Assembly: GCA_900752905.1 (NCBI GenBank)
Contig: CAADWX010000011.1
Span: forward strand, 124,001 to 188,000
Source: Bacilli bacterium
GTDB taxonomy: Bacteria; Bacillota_I; Bacilli_A; RF39; UBA660
Direction of reading: 5' to 3'
DNA length: 64,000 bases
In this document: piece by piece, positions 8,753 through 17,113 of the stretch
Position numbering within the stretch: position 1 is the stretch's first letter
Layout of the letters: every line of letters starts with the position of its first letter
Notes under the pieces: generated by a model
What the model was told of the DNA's origin: nothing
The model's database searches: none
What the model saw: the letters and a program-made list of their open reading frames with translations, nothing else
Program-made: the position numbers and the translations under genes

Positions 8753-9316
8753 ATGAAAAATAAAAAAATTATTATTGGAATTTGTTTTGTAGTTTTATTA
8801 CTTGCTGTTATATTAGTAATTTTTAATATAAATAATAATAATAAAATTAATACGAAAGATGATATTATTAAAATGATTAATAGTATTAATAAAAAATTAG
8901 AAAATGAATTACCAAGTCTTGAAACAAAAAGTATTGATATTAATAATGTTGATGAGGTCAATGCATATACTGGTTTAGAATCAAATAAAGATATTGAAGA
9001 ATTAATTGTATCTGTTCCTATGATGACTTCACAAGCATATAGTGTTGCAGTTATAAAAGTTAAAGATTCTGCTAATGTTGAAAAAATCAAACAAAATATA
9101 TATGACAATATTAATATGAGTCGTTGGATATGTGTCAGTGCTGATAAATTGTATATTACTAATAGTGGAAATATTATATTTACTGTAATGTCTGATGAAG
9201 ATACTGCTAAATCTGTTTATAATGAGTTTAAAAAGTATGTAGGTAATAAAATTGGAAAAGAATTAGAAAAAAGTGAAGAGAATATTGAATTACCACCAGA
9301 AATGATTGTTGAATAA
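8753..9316 (+). CDS. Membrane-anchored DUF4358-like protein
   Basis: 187 residues with one N-terminal helix (about 6-25) and an outside domain. The order of features (SQAYSVAVIKVKDSANVEKIK, a tryptophan, then SGNIIFTVMSDEDTAKSVYNEFKKYV) resembles DUF4358, a family of unknown function in anaerobic Firmicutes. That match is from memory of the pattern. The ribosome site is AGGATGTG. A hairpin separates it from the acylation genes downstream. Confidence 0.6.
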   Translation: MKNKKIIIGICFVVLLLAVILVIFNINNNNKINTKDDIIKMINSINKKLENELPSLETKSIDINNVDEVNAYTGLESNKDIEELIVSVPMMTSQAYSVAVIKVKDSANVEKIKQNIYDNINMSRWICVSADKLYITNSGNIIFTVMSDEDTAKSVYNEFKKYVGNKIGKELEKSEENIELPPEMIVE

Positions 9317-9340
9317 GCACCTTAAAAGGTGCCTTTTTAA
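9317..9340 (+). terminator. Short terminator or attenuator before the acylation operon
   Basis: GCACC, loop TTAAAA, GGTGC, then CTTTTT. It ends only about 5 nt before the AGGAGGG site of the next gene, so some read-through may feed that gene. Confidence 0.6.
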
Positions 9341-9352
9341 AAGGAGGGTAAC

Positions 9353-10744
9353 ATGTTATTTACTAGTATAAGTTTTTTATATTATTTTTTACCTTTAGTA
9401 TTAATAATATATTTTATTGTACCAAGAAAGTATAAAAATTTAATTTTATTTATATTTTCATTGTTATTTTATTTCTATGGAGAACCAAAATATATTTTTT
9501 TAATGCTACTTGAAATATTTGTAGCTTACATAGGGGCTATTTTAGTTGATAAATATAAAAGTAAGGATATATTTATATTTATAATATTTATTCATATTTT
9601 ACTTTTAGTAATATTTAAATATACAGATTTTATAATAGAAATTTTTAATAATGTATTTAATTTTAATTTAAAGTTATTTAATATATCATTACCTATTGGT
9701 ATATCTTTTTATACGTTTCAAATTATTAGTTATATAGTTGATGTATATAAGGGAAAAGTTAAGGTTCAAAAAAACTTTTTAAAACTCGCTACGTATATAT
9801 CTTTGTTTCCACAATTGATTGCAGGTCCAATAGTAAGATATGAATCTATTGAAAAAGAACTTGATGATAGAAAAGAAACATTTGAAGATTTTTCTTATGG
9901 TGTTAGAAGATTTGTAATAGGTCTTTTTAAAAAAGTTTTGATTGCTAATATTTTAGGAGAATTAATAACTAAGTTTAATTTAATTGATGAAAGAAGTGTA
10001 TTGCTATATTGGATATTTAGTATTTCGTATATGTTACAAGTATATTTTGATTTTTCTGCTTATTCAGATATGGCTATTGGTCTTGGAAGAATGTTTGGAT
10101 TTCATTTTTTAGAAAATTTTAATTATCCATATATTTCAAAAAGTATAACAGAATTTTGGAGAAGATGGCATATATCACTTGGAACTTGGTTTAGAGATTA
10201 TGTTTATATTCCCTTAGGTGGTAATAAAGTTAATAAAATAAAATTTTTAAGAAATATAATTATAGTATGGTTACTTACAGGTATATGGCATGGAGCTAGT
10301 TTAAATTTTTGTATATGGGGATTATTTTTTGGTATAATGCTTATAATTGAAAAGTTTAGCTTTAATAAATATTTAGAAAAAATACCTAGTTTTATAAGAA
10401 GAATATATGTATTATTTATAGTAATGATTAGTTTTATAATATTTGGTTCTAGTAATATGAATGATGCATTTAATACAATCAAAGGTTTATTTGGTTTTAA
10501 TAAAGAGGTATTTATAAATAACTATACAATTTATTATTTAAAAAATTATTTATTTGTTTTAATTTTGGCAATATTATTATCTACTCCACTTATAAAAAAA
10601 TTAGTTTTAAAGTTAAAGAAAAATTGTTTTATTAAGAAATTATTCGATATATTGGAAATTGTATCTATACCTATTATTTTAGTAATAGTGACTTCATATT
10701 TAATTGATAATTCATACAATCCTTTTTTGTATTTTAGATTTTAG
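9353..10744 (+). CDS. MBOAT family O-acyltransferase (AlgI-like)
   Basis: Polytopic membrane acyltransferase that passes acyl groups across the membrane to a surface polymer. About 463 residues, with the AlgI/DltB start (FTSISFLYYFLPLVLIIYF), the SLPIGISFYTFQIISY and GPIVRYE segments, FWRRWHISLGTWFRDYVYIPLGG, and the catalytic histidine in TGIWHGASLNF. The partner gene 9 nt downstream is a DHHW/AlgJ-like protein, the usual pairing for polysaccharide or cell-wall O-acetylation. The polymer is unknown. Confidence 0.9.
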   Translation: MLFTSISFLYYFLPLVLIIYFIVPRKYKNLILFIFSLLFYFYGEPKYIFLMLLEIFVAYIGAILVDKYKSKDIFIFIIFIHILLLVIFKYTDFIIEIFNNVFNFNLKLFNISLPIGISFYTFQIISYIVDVYKGKVKVQKNFLKLATYISLFPQLIAGPIVRYESIEKELDDRKETFEDFSYGVRRFVIGLFKKVLIANILGELITKFNLIDERSVLLYWIFSISYMLQVYFDFSAYSDMAIGLGRMFGFHFLENFNYPYISKSITEFWRRWHISLGTWFRDYVYIPLGGNKVNKIKFLRNIIIVWLLTGIWHGASLNFCIWGLFFGIMLIIEKFSFNKYLEKIPSFIRRIYVLFIVMISFIIFGSSNMNDAFNTIKGLFGFNKEVFINNYTIYYLKNYLFVLILAILLSTPLIKKLVLKLKKNCFIKKLFDILEIVSIPIILVIVTSYLIDNSYNPFLYFRF

Positions 10745-10753
10745 GAGGTCAAC

Positions 10754-11830
10754 ATGAATAATAAAATTAAAAATATAATTACTTCATTACTTTTTTCTTT
10801 TATATTAATTGCTTTTTTTATAATCAATATAATTAAGAAAGATGATGATATATCAGTTTTGGAAAGAAGACATTTAGAAAAATTTCCAAAATTGACTATA
10901 AATTCTTTATTCAATGGAACATTTTTTGAAAAATTTGATATATATGCAAATGATCAATTTATTAATAGAGATAAATTTAGAAATATAAAAGTTAATTTAG
11001 AATTAATTACTAAAAAAAATTATAATAATTTATATTTATATAATGGGTATATTATTGAACAAACATATCCTCTTAATGAAAAGTCAATAATTAATTTAAC
11101 TAATAAAATTAATAGTATAAAAGATAATTATTTAATAAATAATAATGTTTATTATACTATAGTTCCTGATAAAAATTATTTTGTAAATAATAATAATTTA
11201 AAAATGGATTATAACAAATTAAAAAATATTATGAATAGTAATTTAATTGATTTTAAATATATAGATATATTTAATTTGCTAAGTTTAAATGATTATTATA
11301 AAACTGATTCTCATTGGAAAGAAGAAAACATAAAAGATGTAGCTTTATATATCGCAAATAATATGGGAACTGATTTAAATAGTACTTATAAAGAAAAAAC
11401 TATTACTGAATTTAAAGGAGTATATTTAAATCAATTGCCTATAAAAATGAATATGGATAGTATTAAAATTTTAAAGAATGAAATTATAGATAATAGTATT
11501 GTATATAATTATGAGACAAAAAAATATTCTGAGGTCTATGATTTAGAAAAAATAAATTCTTTGGATAAATATGATATATATTTATCGGGTGCTGCAGCTT
11601 TAATTGAAATTGTAAATAATTCTGCTCCTAAAAAAGAATTAATTGTATTTAGGGATTCATATGGTAGTAGTTTAATACCATTATTAATAGAGGGATATAG
11701 TAAGATAACTGTTATTGATACAAGATATATATCACCTAAATTATTAGCTGATTATGTTGATTTTAATAACAAAGATGTTTTGTTTTTATATAGTGTTATA
11801 TCAATAAATAATAGTTATTCGTTTAGATAG
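10754..11830 (+). CDS. DHHW/AlgJ-like SGNH-fold acetylation partner
   Basis: 358 residues with an N-terminal membrane anchor (about 11-27) and an extracytoplasmic domain. The family motif appears as TDSHWKEE (D-x-H-W) near residue 183, and VFRDSYGSSLIPLL carries the Asp-Ser pair typical of AlgX/AlgJ-type SGNH proteins. It is translated just after the MBOAT gene with its own AGGAGG site. Inference: it takes acetyl groups delivered by the membrane protein and transfers them to a surface glycan. Confidence 0.8.
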   Translation: MNNKIKNIITSLLFSFILIAFFIINIIKKDDDISVLERRHLEKFPKLTINSLFNGTFFEKFDIYANDQFINRDKFRNIKVNLELITKKNYNNLYLYNGYIIEQTYPLNEKSIINLTNKINSIKDNYLINNNVYYTIVPDKNYFVNNNNLKMDYNKLKNIMNSNLIDFKYIDIFNLLSLNDYYKTDSHWKEENIKDVALYIANNMGTDLNSTYKEKTITEFKGVYLNQLPIKMNMDSIKILKNEIIDNSIVYNYETKKYSEVYDLEKINSLDKYDIYLSGAAALIEIVNNSAPKKELIVFRDSYGSSLIPLLIEGYSKITVIDTRYISPKLLADYVDFNNKDVLFLYSVISINNSYSFR

Positions 11831-11941
11831 GCTAGTTATAATTTTACTAGATTTTATAAATCTAAAATTAGATATATGATACAATAATTTTTAAACGTGG
11901 TGTACAAAATACTAAAATATAGGAAAGAGTATTTTATTTTA

Positions 11942-11970
11942 TTGAAACCATGTTTTTTTTATGTTATAAT
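11942..11970 (+). promoter_or_regulatory. Promoter of tRNA-Leu
   Basis: TTGAAA (11942-11947), 17-nt spacer, TATAAT (11965-11970). The predicted start falls about 2 nt before the mature tRNA. Confidence 0.75.
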
Positions 11971-11978
11971 TTAGTTAT

Positions 11979-12064
11979 GCCAGCCTGGCGGAATGGTAGA
12001 CGCATCAGACTCAAAATCTGACGGTAGCAATACTGTGAGGGTTCAAGTCCCTTGGCTGGTACCA
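11979..12064 (+). tRNA. tRNA-Leu (anticodon CAA)
   Basis: Class II tRNA of 86 nt with encoded CCA. Acceptor GCCAGCC pairs with GGCTGGT (one G-U), the anticodon loop is CTCAAAA giving CAA (reads UUG), there is a long variable arm (GGTAGCAATACTG) and the T arm GGGTTCAAGTCCC. It is a single gene with its own promoter and terminator. Confidence 0.95.
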
Positions 12065-12077
12065 GATTGATAGTAAA

Positions 12078-12151
12078 CTCGAAACAATATTTCGAGATAG
12101 AGATAATAGATTAATTAACATCAAGGTATAGAAATATACCTTATTTTTATT
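12078..12151 (+). terminator. Two hairpins ending the tRNA-Leu transcript
   Basis: First hairpin CTCGAAA/TTTCGAG (12078-12096). Then AAGGTATA, loop GAAA, TATACCTT (12123-12142), followed by ATTTTTATTT, which looks like the true terminator. The second hairpin recurs almost unchanged at 34211. Confidence 0.75.
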
Positions 12152-12211
12152 TAAAAAATTAATAAATAAATTTATTTGATATGATATAATAAAAACAATT
12201 GAGGTGTATGT

Positions 12212-13420
12212 ATGAAGAAAAAGATATTTATAGTTGTATGTATAATATTACTTATTATATGTGGTGTATTTTTATGTAATTTCATACATGAAAAAAGTCT
12301 TGAAAATACTATTGATAATACTAAGTTTCAGATAAAAAATAATAAAGATATTGAGGTATACAGTGATGTAAAAGTTCCAAGTTTTATTTATGATTTAAAG
12401 GGTACTTTAATAGAAGATTTTAGTATTGATACAAAAGAATTGGGGAAAAAAGAAATAATATTTTCTTATAATAATGAGGATGGTCATAAGAGAAGAGGAA
12501 GTTTTTATATTAATGTAGTTGATACTACTAATCCAGTTATTTTATTAAGTGATTCTTATTCTGTTACTGTAGGATATAATAAAAACTTAACTGATGTTAT
12601 TATGTCTTTTGATAATTACGATAGTAAGCCTAATCGTGAAATTATAGGTGAATATGATTTAAATAAACCGGGTATTTATAATCTAGAATATAAAATTACT
12701 GATAGTAGTGGTAATGTAACTAGTAAACAATTTAAATTAAATGTTTTAAAAAAGAGTAAAAGTGATACATCAGTAAAAAAAACATATACATATTTTAAAG
12801 ATGTAGTTTCTAATTATAAAAATAATGATACTAGTATAGGAATTGATGTTTCTAAATGGCAAGGTAATATTGATTTTAATAAATTGAAGGAAAATGGTGT
12901 AGAGTTTGTTATAATAAGAATTGGAACTCAAAATGGATTTGATGGAGAAATATTAGAAGATGTTTATTTTAAAAATAATATAGAAAAGGCAAAGAAAGCT
13001 GGATTTGATGTAGGATTATATTTTTATTCTTATGCTAAAACAAAAGAAGAAGTATTAGAGCAGGCTAAGTGGATTATTGATAAGTTAGATGGTATGAAAT
13101 TAGAACTTCCTATTGCGTATGATTGGGAAAGTTGGAATAGTTTTAATACAACTAATTTAAGTTTATATGAATTTAATGAATTAGCTTATACTTTTATGAA
13201 TTATATAGAAAAAAATGGGTATAAATCTATGTTATACGGAAGTAAGTATTATTTAATTAATGTTTTTTCTACTGATAAGACTGTATGGCTTGCTCATTAT
13301 ACAAATAAAACTGATTATGATGGTAAATATTATATTTGGCAGATGTGTAATGATGGGAAAGTATCTGGTATTAATGGTTATGTAGATATTGATATTTTAT
13401 ATAAAAACGAGAAAGATTAA
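12212..13420 (+). CDS. Membrane-anchored GH25 muramidase with Ig-like domain
   Basis: 402 residues. There is one N-terminal helix (about 5-24), then an Ig-like repeat (VVDTTNPVILLSDSYSVTV to SSGNVTSKQFKLNV, about 100-180, DUF5011-like), then a glycoside hydrolase family 25 domain from about 208. GH25 enzymes cleave the muramic acid-glucosamine bond of peptidoglycan. Catalytic acids are seen in GIDVSKWQG and in IAYDWES; VEFVIIRIG and GLYFYSYAKT are also typical. Likely a cell-wall remodelling enzyme held at the membrane. Its 3' end lies in a palindrome shared with the convergent gene. Confidence 0.9.
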   Translation: MKKKIFIVVCIILLIICGVFLCNFIHEKSLENTIDNTKFQIKNNKDIEVYSDVKVPSFIYDLKGTLIEDFSIDTKELGKKEIIFSYNNEDGHKRRGSFYINVVDTTNPVILLSDSYSVTVGYNKNLTDVIMSFDNYDSKPNREIIGEYDLNKPGIYNLEYKITDSSGNVTSKQFKLNVLKKSKSDTSVKKTYTYFKDVVSNYKNNDTSIGIDVSKWQGNIDFNKLKENGVEFVIIRIGTQNGFDGEILEDVYFKNNIEKAKKAGFDVGLYFYSYAKTKEEVLEQAKWIIDKLDGMKLELPIAYDWESWNSFNTTNLSLYEFNELAYTFMNYIEKNGYKSMLYGSKYYLINVFSTDKTVWLAHYTNKTDYDGKYYIWQMCNDGKVSGINGYVDIDILYKNEKD

Positions 13421-13432
13421 TCTTTCTCGTTT
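13405..13432. terminator. Bidirectional terminator made of the two gene ends
   Basis: A perfect 12-bp stem (AAACGAGAAAGA and its complement) with loop TTAA. The loop holds the stop codons of both convergent genes, which overlap there, and both proteins end in N-E-K-D as a result. Confidence 0.85.
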
Positions 13433-14358
13433 AATTTATATCCTTGATATGTTCCTCTTCTTTTAAATTCTTTATCTATTTCATTTAAAACACCAAACTT
13501 TTTTATTAACCATGTTGGTTCTATTAAATCATCTATTTTAGGATCAGCTGTAATTCTGTTTATTACAATACTACTTCTTAAGTTCTCTAATTGATCACAT
13601 ACTATATTGACATATTCTTCTTTAGTTAATATATGGAATGGTTTATTTTTATATAAATGTTCAAGTGCTGTATCTTTTAAAATCGATAGCATATGTATTT
13701 TTATTCCTTGAATATCTAATTTATTTAAATATTTAATAGTATCTATCATCATTTCTTTTGTTTCAAATGGAAGTCCATTTATTATATGAACTACAACATT
13801 AATATTTCTTTTTCTAAGGTCATTAACGCAATCTTCAAAACATTTTAATGTATGGCATCTATTTATTAGTTTAGATGTTTTATCATGTATTGTTTGTAAG
13901 CCTAATTCTATTGTAAGGTATGTTTTTTTATTTAATTCTTCTAAATAATCCATACAATCTTTTGATATAGAATCTGGACGTGTTGCTATGGATAATCCAA
14001 CTACATTATCTTGATTTAGGATCAATTCATATTTTTCTTTTAATATTTCAAGTGGAGCGTATGTATTTGTATTAGCTTGAAAATATCCTATATATTTACT
14101 ATTTGGCCATTTTCTTCCTACTATTTCTTTTATTTCATTAAATTGTGTTACAAGATCTTTTGTTTTATCTCCTGCATATTCGCCACTACCTAATTTTGAA
14201 CAATAAATGCATCCACCATATCCTTTTGTACCATCTATATTTGGACATGTAAAACCTGCATTTAAACTTACTTTAAATACTTTACTGTTAAATTTATTTT
14301 TATAAAAATAATCTAGGGTATGATATTGTTTGTTACTATTTGTATATTTAAAGCCCAT
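13417..14358 (-). CDS. Radical SAM protein, TIGR01212/YhcC-YtqA family
   Basis: 313 residues. The N-terminus has the spaced cysteines of this family (CPNIDGTKGYGGCIYC), binding a 4Fe-4S cluster with SAM. YFQANTNTYAPLE, SIATRPDSISKD, ELGLQTIHDKT, VVHIINGLPFET and KIHMLSILKDTALE are the usual conserved blocks. Family members (YhcC, YtqA) have no settled substrate that I can state. The start follows AAGGTGAT. Confidence 0.9.
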   Translation of the reverse strand: MGFKYTNSNKQYHTLDYFYKNKFNSKVFKVSLNAGFTCPNIDGTKGYGGCIYCSKLGSGEYAGDKTKDLVTQFNEIKEIVGRKWPNSKYIGYFQANTNTYAPLEILKEKYELILNQDNVVGLSIATRPDSISKDCMDYLEELNKKTYLTIELGLQTIHDKTSKLINRCHTLKCFEDCVNDLRKRNINVVVHIINGLPFETKEMMIDTIKYLNKLDIQGIKIHMLSILKDTALEHLYKNKPFHILTKEEYVNIVCDQLENLRSSIVINRITADPKIDDLIEPTWLIKKFGVLNEIDKEFKRRGTYQGYKLNEKD

Positions 14359-14490
14359 AAAATCACCTTAAATATATATTATATTATAAATTTTATTAAT
14401 TGTGAAAAAAATATGAAAAAAACATTAATTAATTTAAAATATGTGTAAATTAATCATATAATTTGGTATAATTAATAAGGAGGGTATGAT

Positions 14491-15909
14491 ATGAAAAAAA
14501 ATAATTTATTAAAGGTTATAGCTATTACATGTTTAGTATTTTTAGTTCTTACTTGGATAATTCCAACAGGATCCTATAGTGGCTCTACATATACTAAGGA
14601 TTCTATAAGTGCACTTGGAGTAGGTGATTTATTTATATATTCATTTCATTCAGTGTATTTATCTATAGCTATAATTGGTATGATTGTAATTCTTTTAATA
14701 GGAGGATTATATGGTGTATTAAATAAAACTGGTGCTTATCAATCACTTGTTGAAAAGATAGTTAAAAAGTATAATGGTAAAGAAAAATATTTTATTGTTA
14801 TCTCTATACTGCTATTTAGTATTTTAACTTCTTTAACTAGTTTAATATATCCATTATTTATTTTAGTTCCATTTTTTATTACAGTTATTTGTTTATTAGG
14901 ATATAATAAATTTACTGCATTTTTATCTACATTTGGAGCTATTTTAGTAGGTAGAATAGGTACAACTTATGGTTATAATTTAGAGGGTTATAATTATTCT
15001 AAACAATTTTTTGGATTAGATATAAATTCAAATATTTTGTTTAAAGTTATTTTATTTGTTTTAACTGTTGGTTTACTTATTTTCTTTACTTTGAAAAATT
15101 CTAAATTAGATAAGAAAAAAACAAAATCTAAAGATGAAAAAATCATTTTATATGAAGAAAAATCATCAAATAAAAGTTCAAAAGCTTTAGTTATACTTTT
15201 AAGTATTATGATGGTATTTGTAATAGTTGCTATGTTCAACTGGGAAGGTGCTTTTGGTATTGATTTCTTCACAAATATTCATTCTAAAATAACAGGGTTT
15301 AGTATTGTTGGTAGAAATATATTTGCTGAATTACTTGGTTCTATTAATCCAATAGGATATTGGTCAAATTATGAACTTTCACTTGTTTTAATTTTAAATA
15401 TTTTTATAATTGGAAAGGTATATGGATTAAAATTAAAAGAAATCTTAGATGGATTTATTGATGGTGTGAAGGCTATTGTTGGTGTTGCTATAATAGGTTT
15501 TTTAGCAACAATATTATCATCTGTGGTATTCACACAATTATATAATATTAGTTCACATACAATTTTTCCAACTATAGCTAATAAGATCTTTACTGTATTT
15601 GGTACTAATGCATTTTCATTAAGTGTTGTATCAGGTTTTGGAACATTATTCTTTGGTGATTTACCTTATGTATTTAATGATTTATATACACCTGTTTCAG
15701 CAATGTATTCAAATTTAGCTGATGCAGCATATATTATTCAATCTGTATTTGGTTTCATTTCACTAATTTTACCTACAAGTATAGTCCTTTTAATGGGATT
15801 AAGATATTCTGATATATCATTTGGTGAATGGTTTAAAAAGGCTTGGAAATTACTTTTAGGATTACTTGTTTGTTTAGTAATTGCTATATTAATTGTGGTA
15901 TTAGTATAA
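14491..15909 (+). CDS. DcuC/YfcC-family membrane carrier
   Basis: 472 residues with about 12 membrane helices. The N-terminal TWIIPTGSY is the hallmark of the DcuC/YfcC superfamily (C4-dicarboxylate or basic amino-acid exchangers). Conserved inner parts include IGMIVILLIGGLYGVLNKTGAY, LVGRIGTTYGYN and GTLFFGDLPYVFND. Substrate unknown; related YfcC proteins are often called arginine/ornithine-type antiporters. It has its own promoter (TATAAT at 14467-14472), AAGGAGGG site and terminator. Confidence 0.8.
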   Translation: MKKNNLLKVIAITCLVFLVLTWIIPTGSYSGSTYTKDSISALGVGDLFIYSFHSVYLSIAIIGMIVILLIGGLYGVLNKTGAYQSLVEKIVKKYNGKEKYFIVISILLFSILTSLTSLIYPLFILVPFFITVICLLGYNKFTAFLSTFGAILVGRIGTTYGYNLEGYNYSKQFFGLDINSNILFKVILFVLTVGLLIFFTLKNSKLDKKKTKSKDEKIILYEEKSSNKSSKALVILLSIMMVFVIVAMFNWEGAFGIDFFTNIHSKITGFSIVGRNIFAELLGSINPIGYWSNYELSLVLILNIFIIGKVYGLKLKEILDGFIDGVKAIVGVAIIGFLATILSSVVFTQLYNISSHTIFPTIANKIFTVFGTNAFSLSVVSGFGTLFFGDLPYVFNDLYTPVSAMYSNLADAAYIIQSVFGFISLILPTSIVLLMGLRYSDISFGEWFKKAWKLLLGLLVCLVIAILIVVLV

Positions 15910-15936
15910 AGGCTTTCTTTTGAAAGCTTTTTTTTG
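15908..15936 (+). terminator. Terminator after the carrier gene
   Basis: GCTTTC, loop TTTT, GAAAGC, then eight T. Confidence 0.85.
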
Positions 15937-15959
15937 TATAATATTTTAAGGTGGTTACT

Positions 15960-16589
15960 ATGAAGTATAGTGTTGATAATAAAGAATATGATGTCTTAAT
16001 AGAAAGAAAGAATAATAAAAATACATATATAAAAATTAAAAATAATGTAATTGTTGTTACAACTAATTATCTAGTATCTGATAGAAAGATAATTAAGTTA
16101 TTAGATAGTAATATTCCTTTTTTAAGAAAAGCTTTGAGGATGGAAGAATATAAGCGTGAAAAAAATGATAATTTCTATTATTTTGGTAAAAAATATGATA
16201 TTATTATTACTCCTTTATATGATGTTGAATTTATAAATGATAAGGTTTATACAAAAAGTTTAGATTCTTTAGACAAGTATTTAAGAAAAAATGTGAAAGA
16301 AATATATAAAGAAAGAGTTGACTTTTATTATAAACAATTTGTTGAAAATATTCCTTATCCTATTATTAAGTTTAGAACTATGAAAACAAGATGGGGAGTA
16401 TGTAATAGAAGTAATAATAGTATTACATTAAATAATGAGTTAATTAAATATGATATTGGTTGTTTAAATTATGTTATAGTTCATGAGTTATCTCATTTTG
16501 TTCATTTTGATCATTCTAAAGAATTTTGGACTACTGTAGAAAAATATTATCCAGAATATAAAAAATATCGGGATATGCTTAAAAATTGA
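15960..16589 (+). CDS. YgjP-type (DUF45) metallopeptidase
   Basis: About 209 residues. The zinc motif HELSHFVHFDHSKEFW (HExxH plus a downstream His) follows MKTRWGVCNRSNNSITLN, the standard signature of YgjP/DUF45 proteins. Function in cells is unclear. Start is ATG 15960 behind AAGGTGG; GTG 15951 is inside that site. Stop is TGA. Confidence 0.88.
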   Translation: MKYSVDNKEYDVLIERKNNKNTYIKIKNNVIVVTTNYLVSDRKIIKLLDSNIPFLRKALRMEEYKREKNDNFYYFGKKYDIIITPLYDVEFINDKVYTKSLDSLDKYLRKNVKEIYKERVDFYYKQFVENIPYPIIKFRTMKTRWGVCNRSNNSITLNNELIKYDIGCLNYVIVHELSHFVHFDHSKEFWTTVEKYYPEYKKYRDMLKN

Positions 16590-16594
16590 CATTA

Positions 16595-16625
16595 TTCTAG
16601 TATATTATGTACTAGAATTTTTTTT
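16595..16625 (+). terminator. Terminator after the YgjP gene
   Basis: TTCTAGTA, loop TATTATG, TACTAGAA, then eight T. Confidence 0.9.
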
Positions 16626-16634
16626 GGTGATAAT

Positions 16635-16805
16635 ATGAAAGTAAAAGTATTTGATGAAAGTCATGAAAAGGATTTAGAAGAATCAATTAATAAATTTATA
16701 GATGAAGGAAATGATATTATTGATATAAAATATCAGGTTGCTTTTGAAATAGTTGGTGAAGAACAAATATATTGTTTCTCTGCTCTTATTATGTATGAAA
16801 AATAA
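16635..16805 (+). CDS. Cse60-like small protein (sporulation family)
   Basis: 56 residues: MKVKVFDESHEKDLEESINK, then IDIKYQVAFE and QIYCFSALIMY. This matches the Cse60 family of Bacillus, a sigma-E-dependent sporulation protein of about 60 residues and unknown biochemical role. The start follows GGTGAT. I base the call on recalled family sequence. It need not mean the organism sporulates, because small members occur outside sporulation operons. Confidence 0.75.
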   Translation: MKVKVFDESHEKDLEESINKFIDEGNDIIDIKYQVAFEIVGEEQIYCFSALIMYEK

Positions 16806-16859
16806 CTTGATTTTTTTTATTCTTATGGTGTATAATATGCCTCATGAAAAGGTGATTTT

Positions 16860-17018
16860 ATGTTTAATTATGAAAAAGTAAAGATTTTAAAGAAAAAATT
16901 TAGAAATTTAGATATTGATTCTATGATTGATACAAATAATGCTAATATAGAAGATAAAGCTCTTATGAAGATAAAAAGATCTAGTATTGGAAAAGGATTG
17001 ATAGACTATTATGAATAG
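16860..17018 (+). CDS. Small unknown protein (52 aa)
   Basis: Lysine-rich peptide beginning MFNYEKVKILKKKFRNLDID and ending IGKGLIDYYE. No family recognised. It has a TATAAT just upstream (16831-16836), an AAAAGGTGAT ribosome site and a terminator overlapping its last codons, so it looks like a real monocistronic gene. Confidence 0.55.
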   Translation: MFNYEKVKILKKKFRNLDIDSMIDTNNANIEDKALMKIKRSSIGKGLIDYYE

Positions 17019-17030
17019 TCTTTTTTTTTT
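17003..17030 (+). terminator. Terminator overlapping the small gene's stop
   Basis: AGACTATT, loop ATG, AATAGTCT, then nine T. Confidence 0.9.
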
Positions 17031-17113
17031 ATATTTTATCAATTTTTCTTGTTTAAAAATTATTATTTATTTTCATAATAAACATAGAATAATAATTAGA
17101 AAGGGTGAATTTA

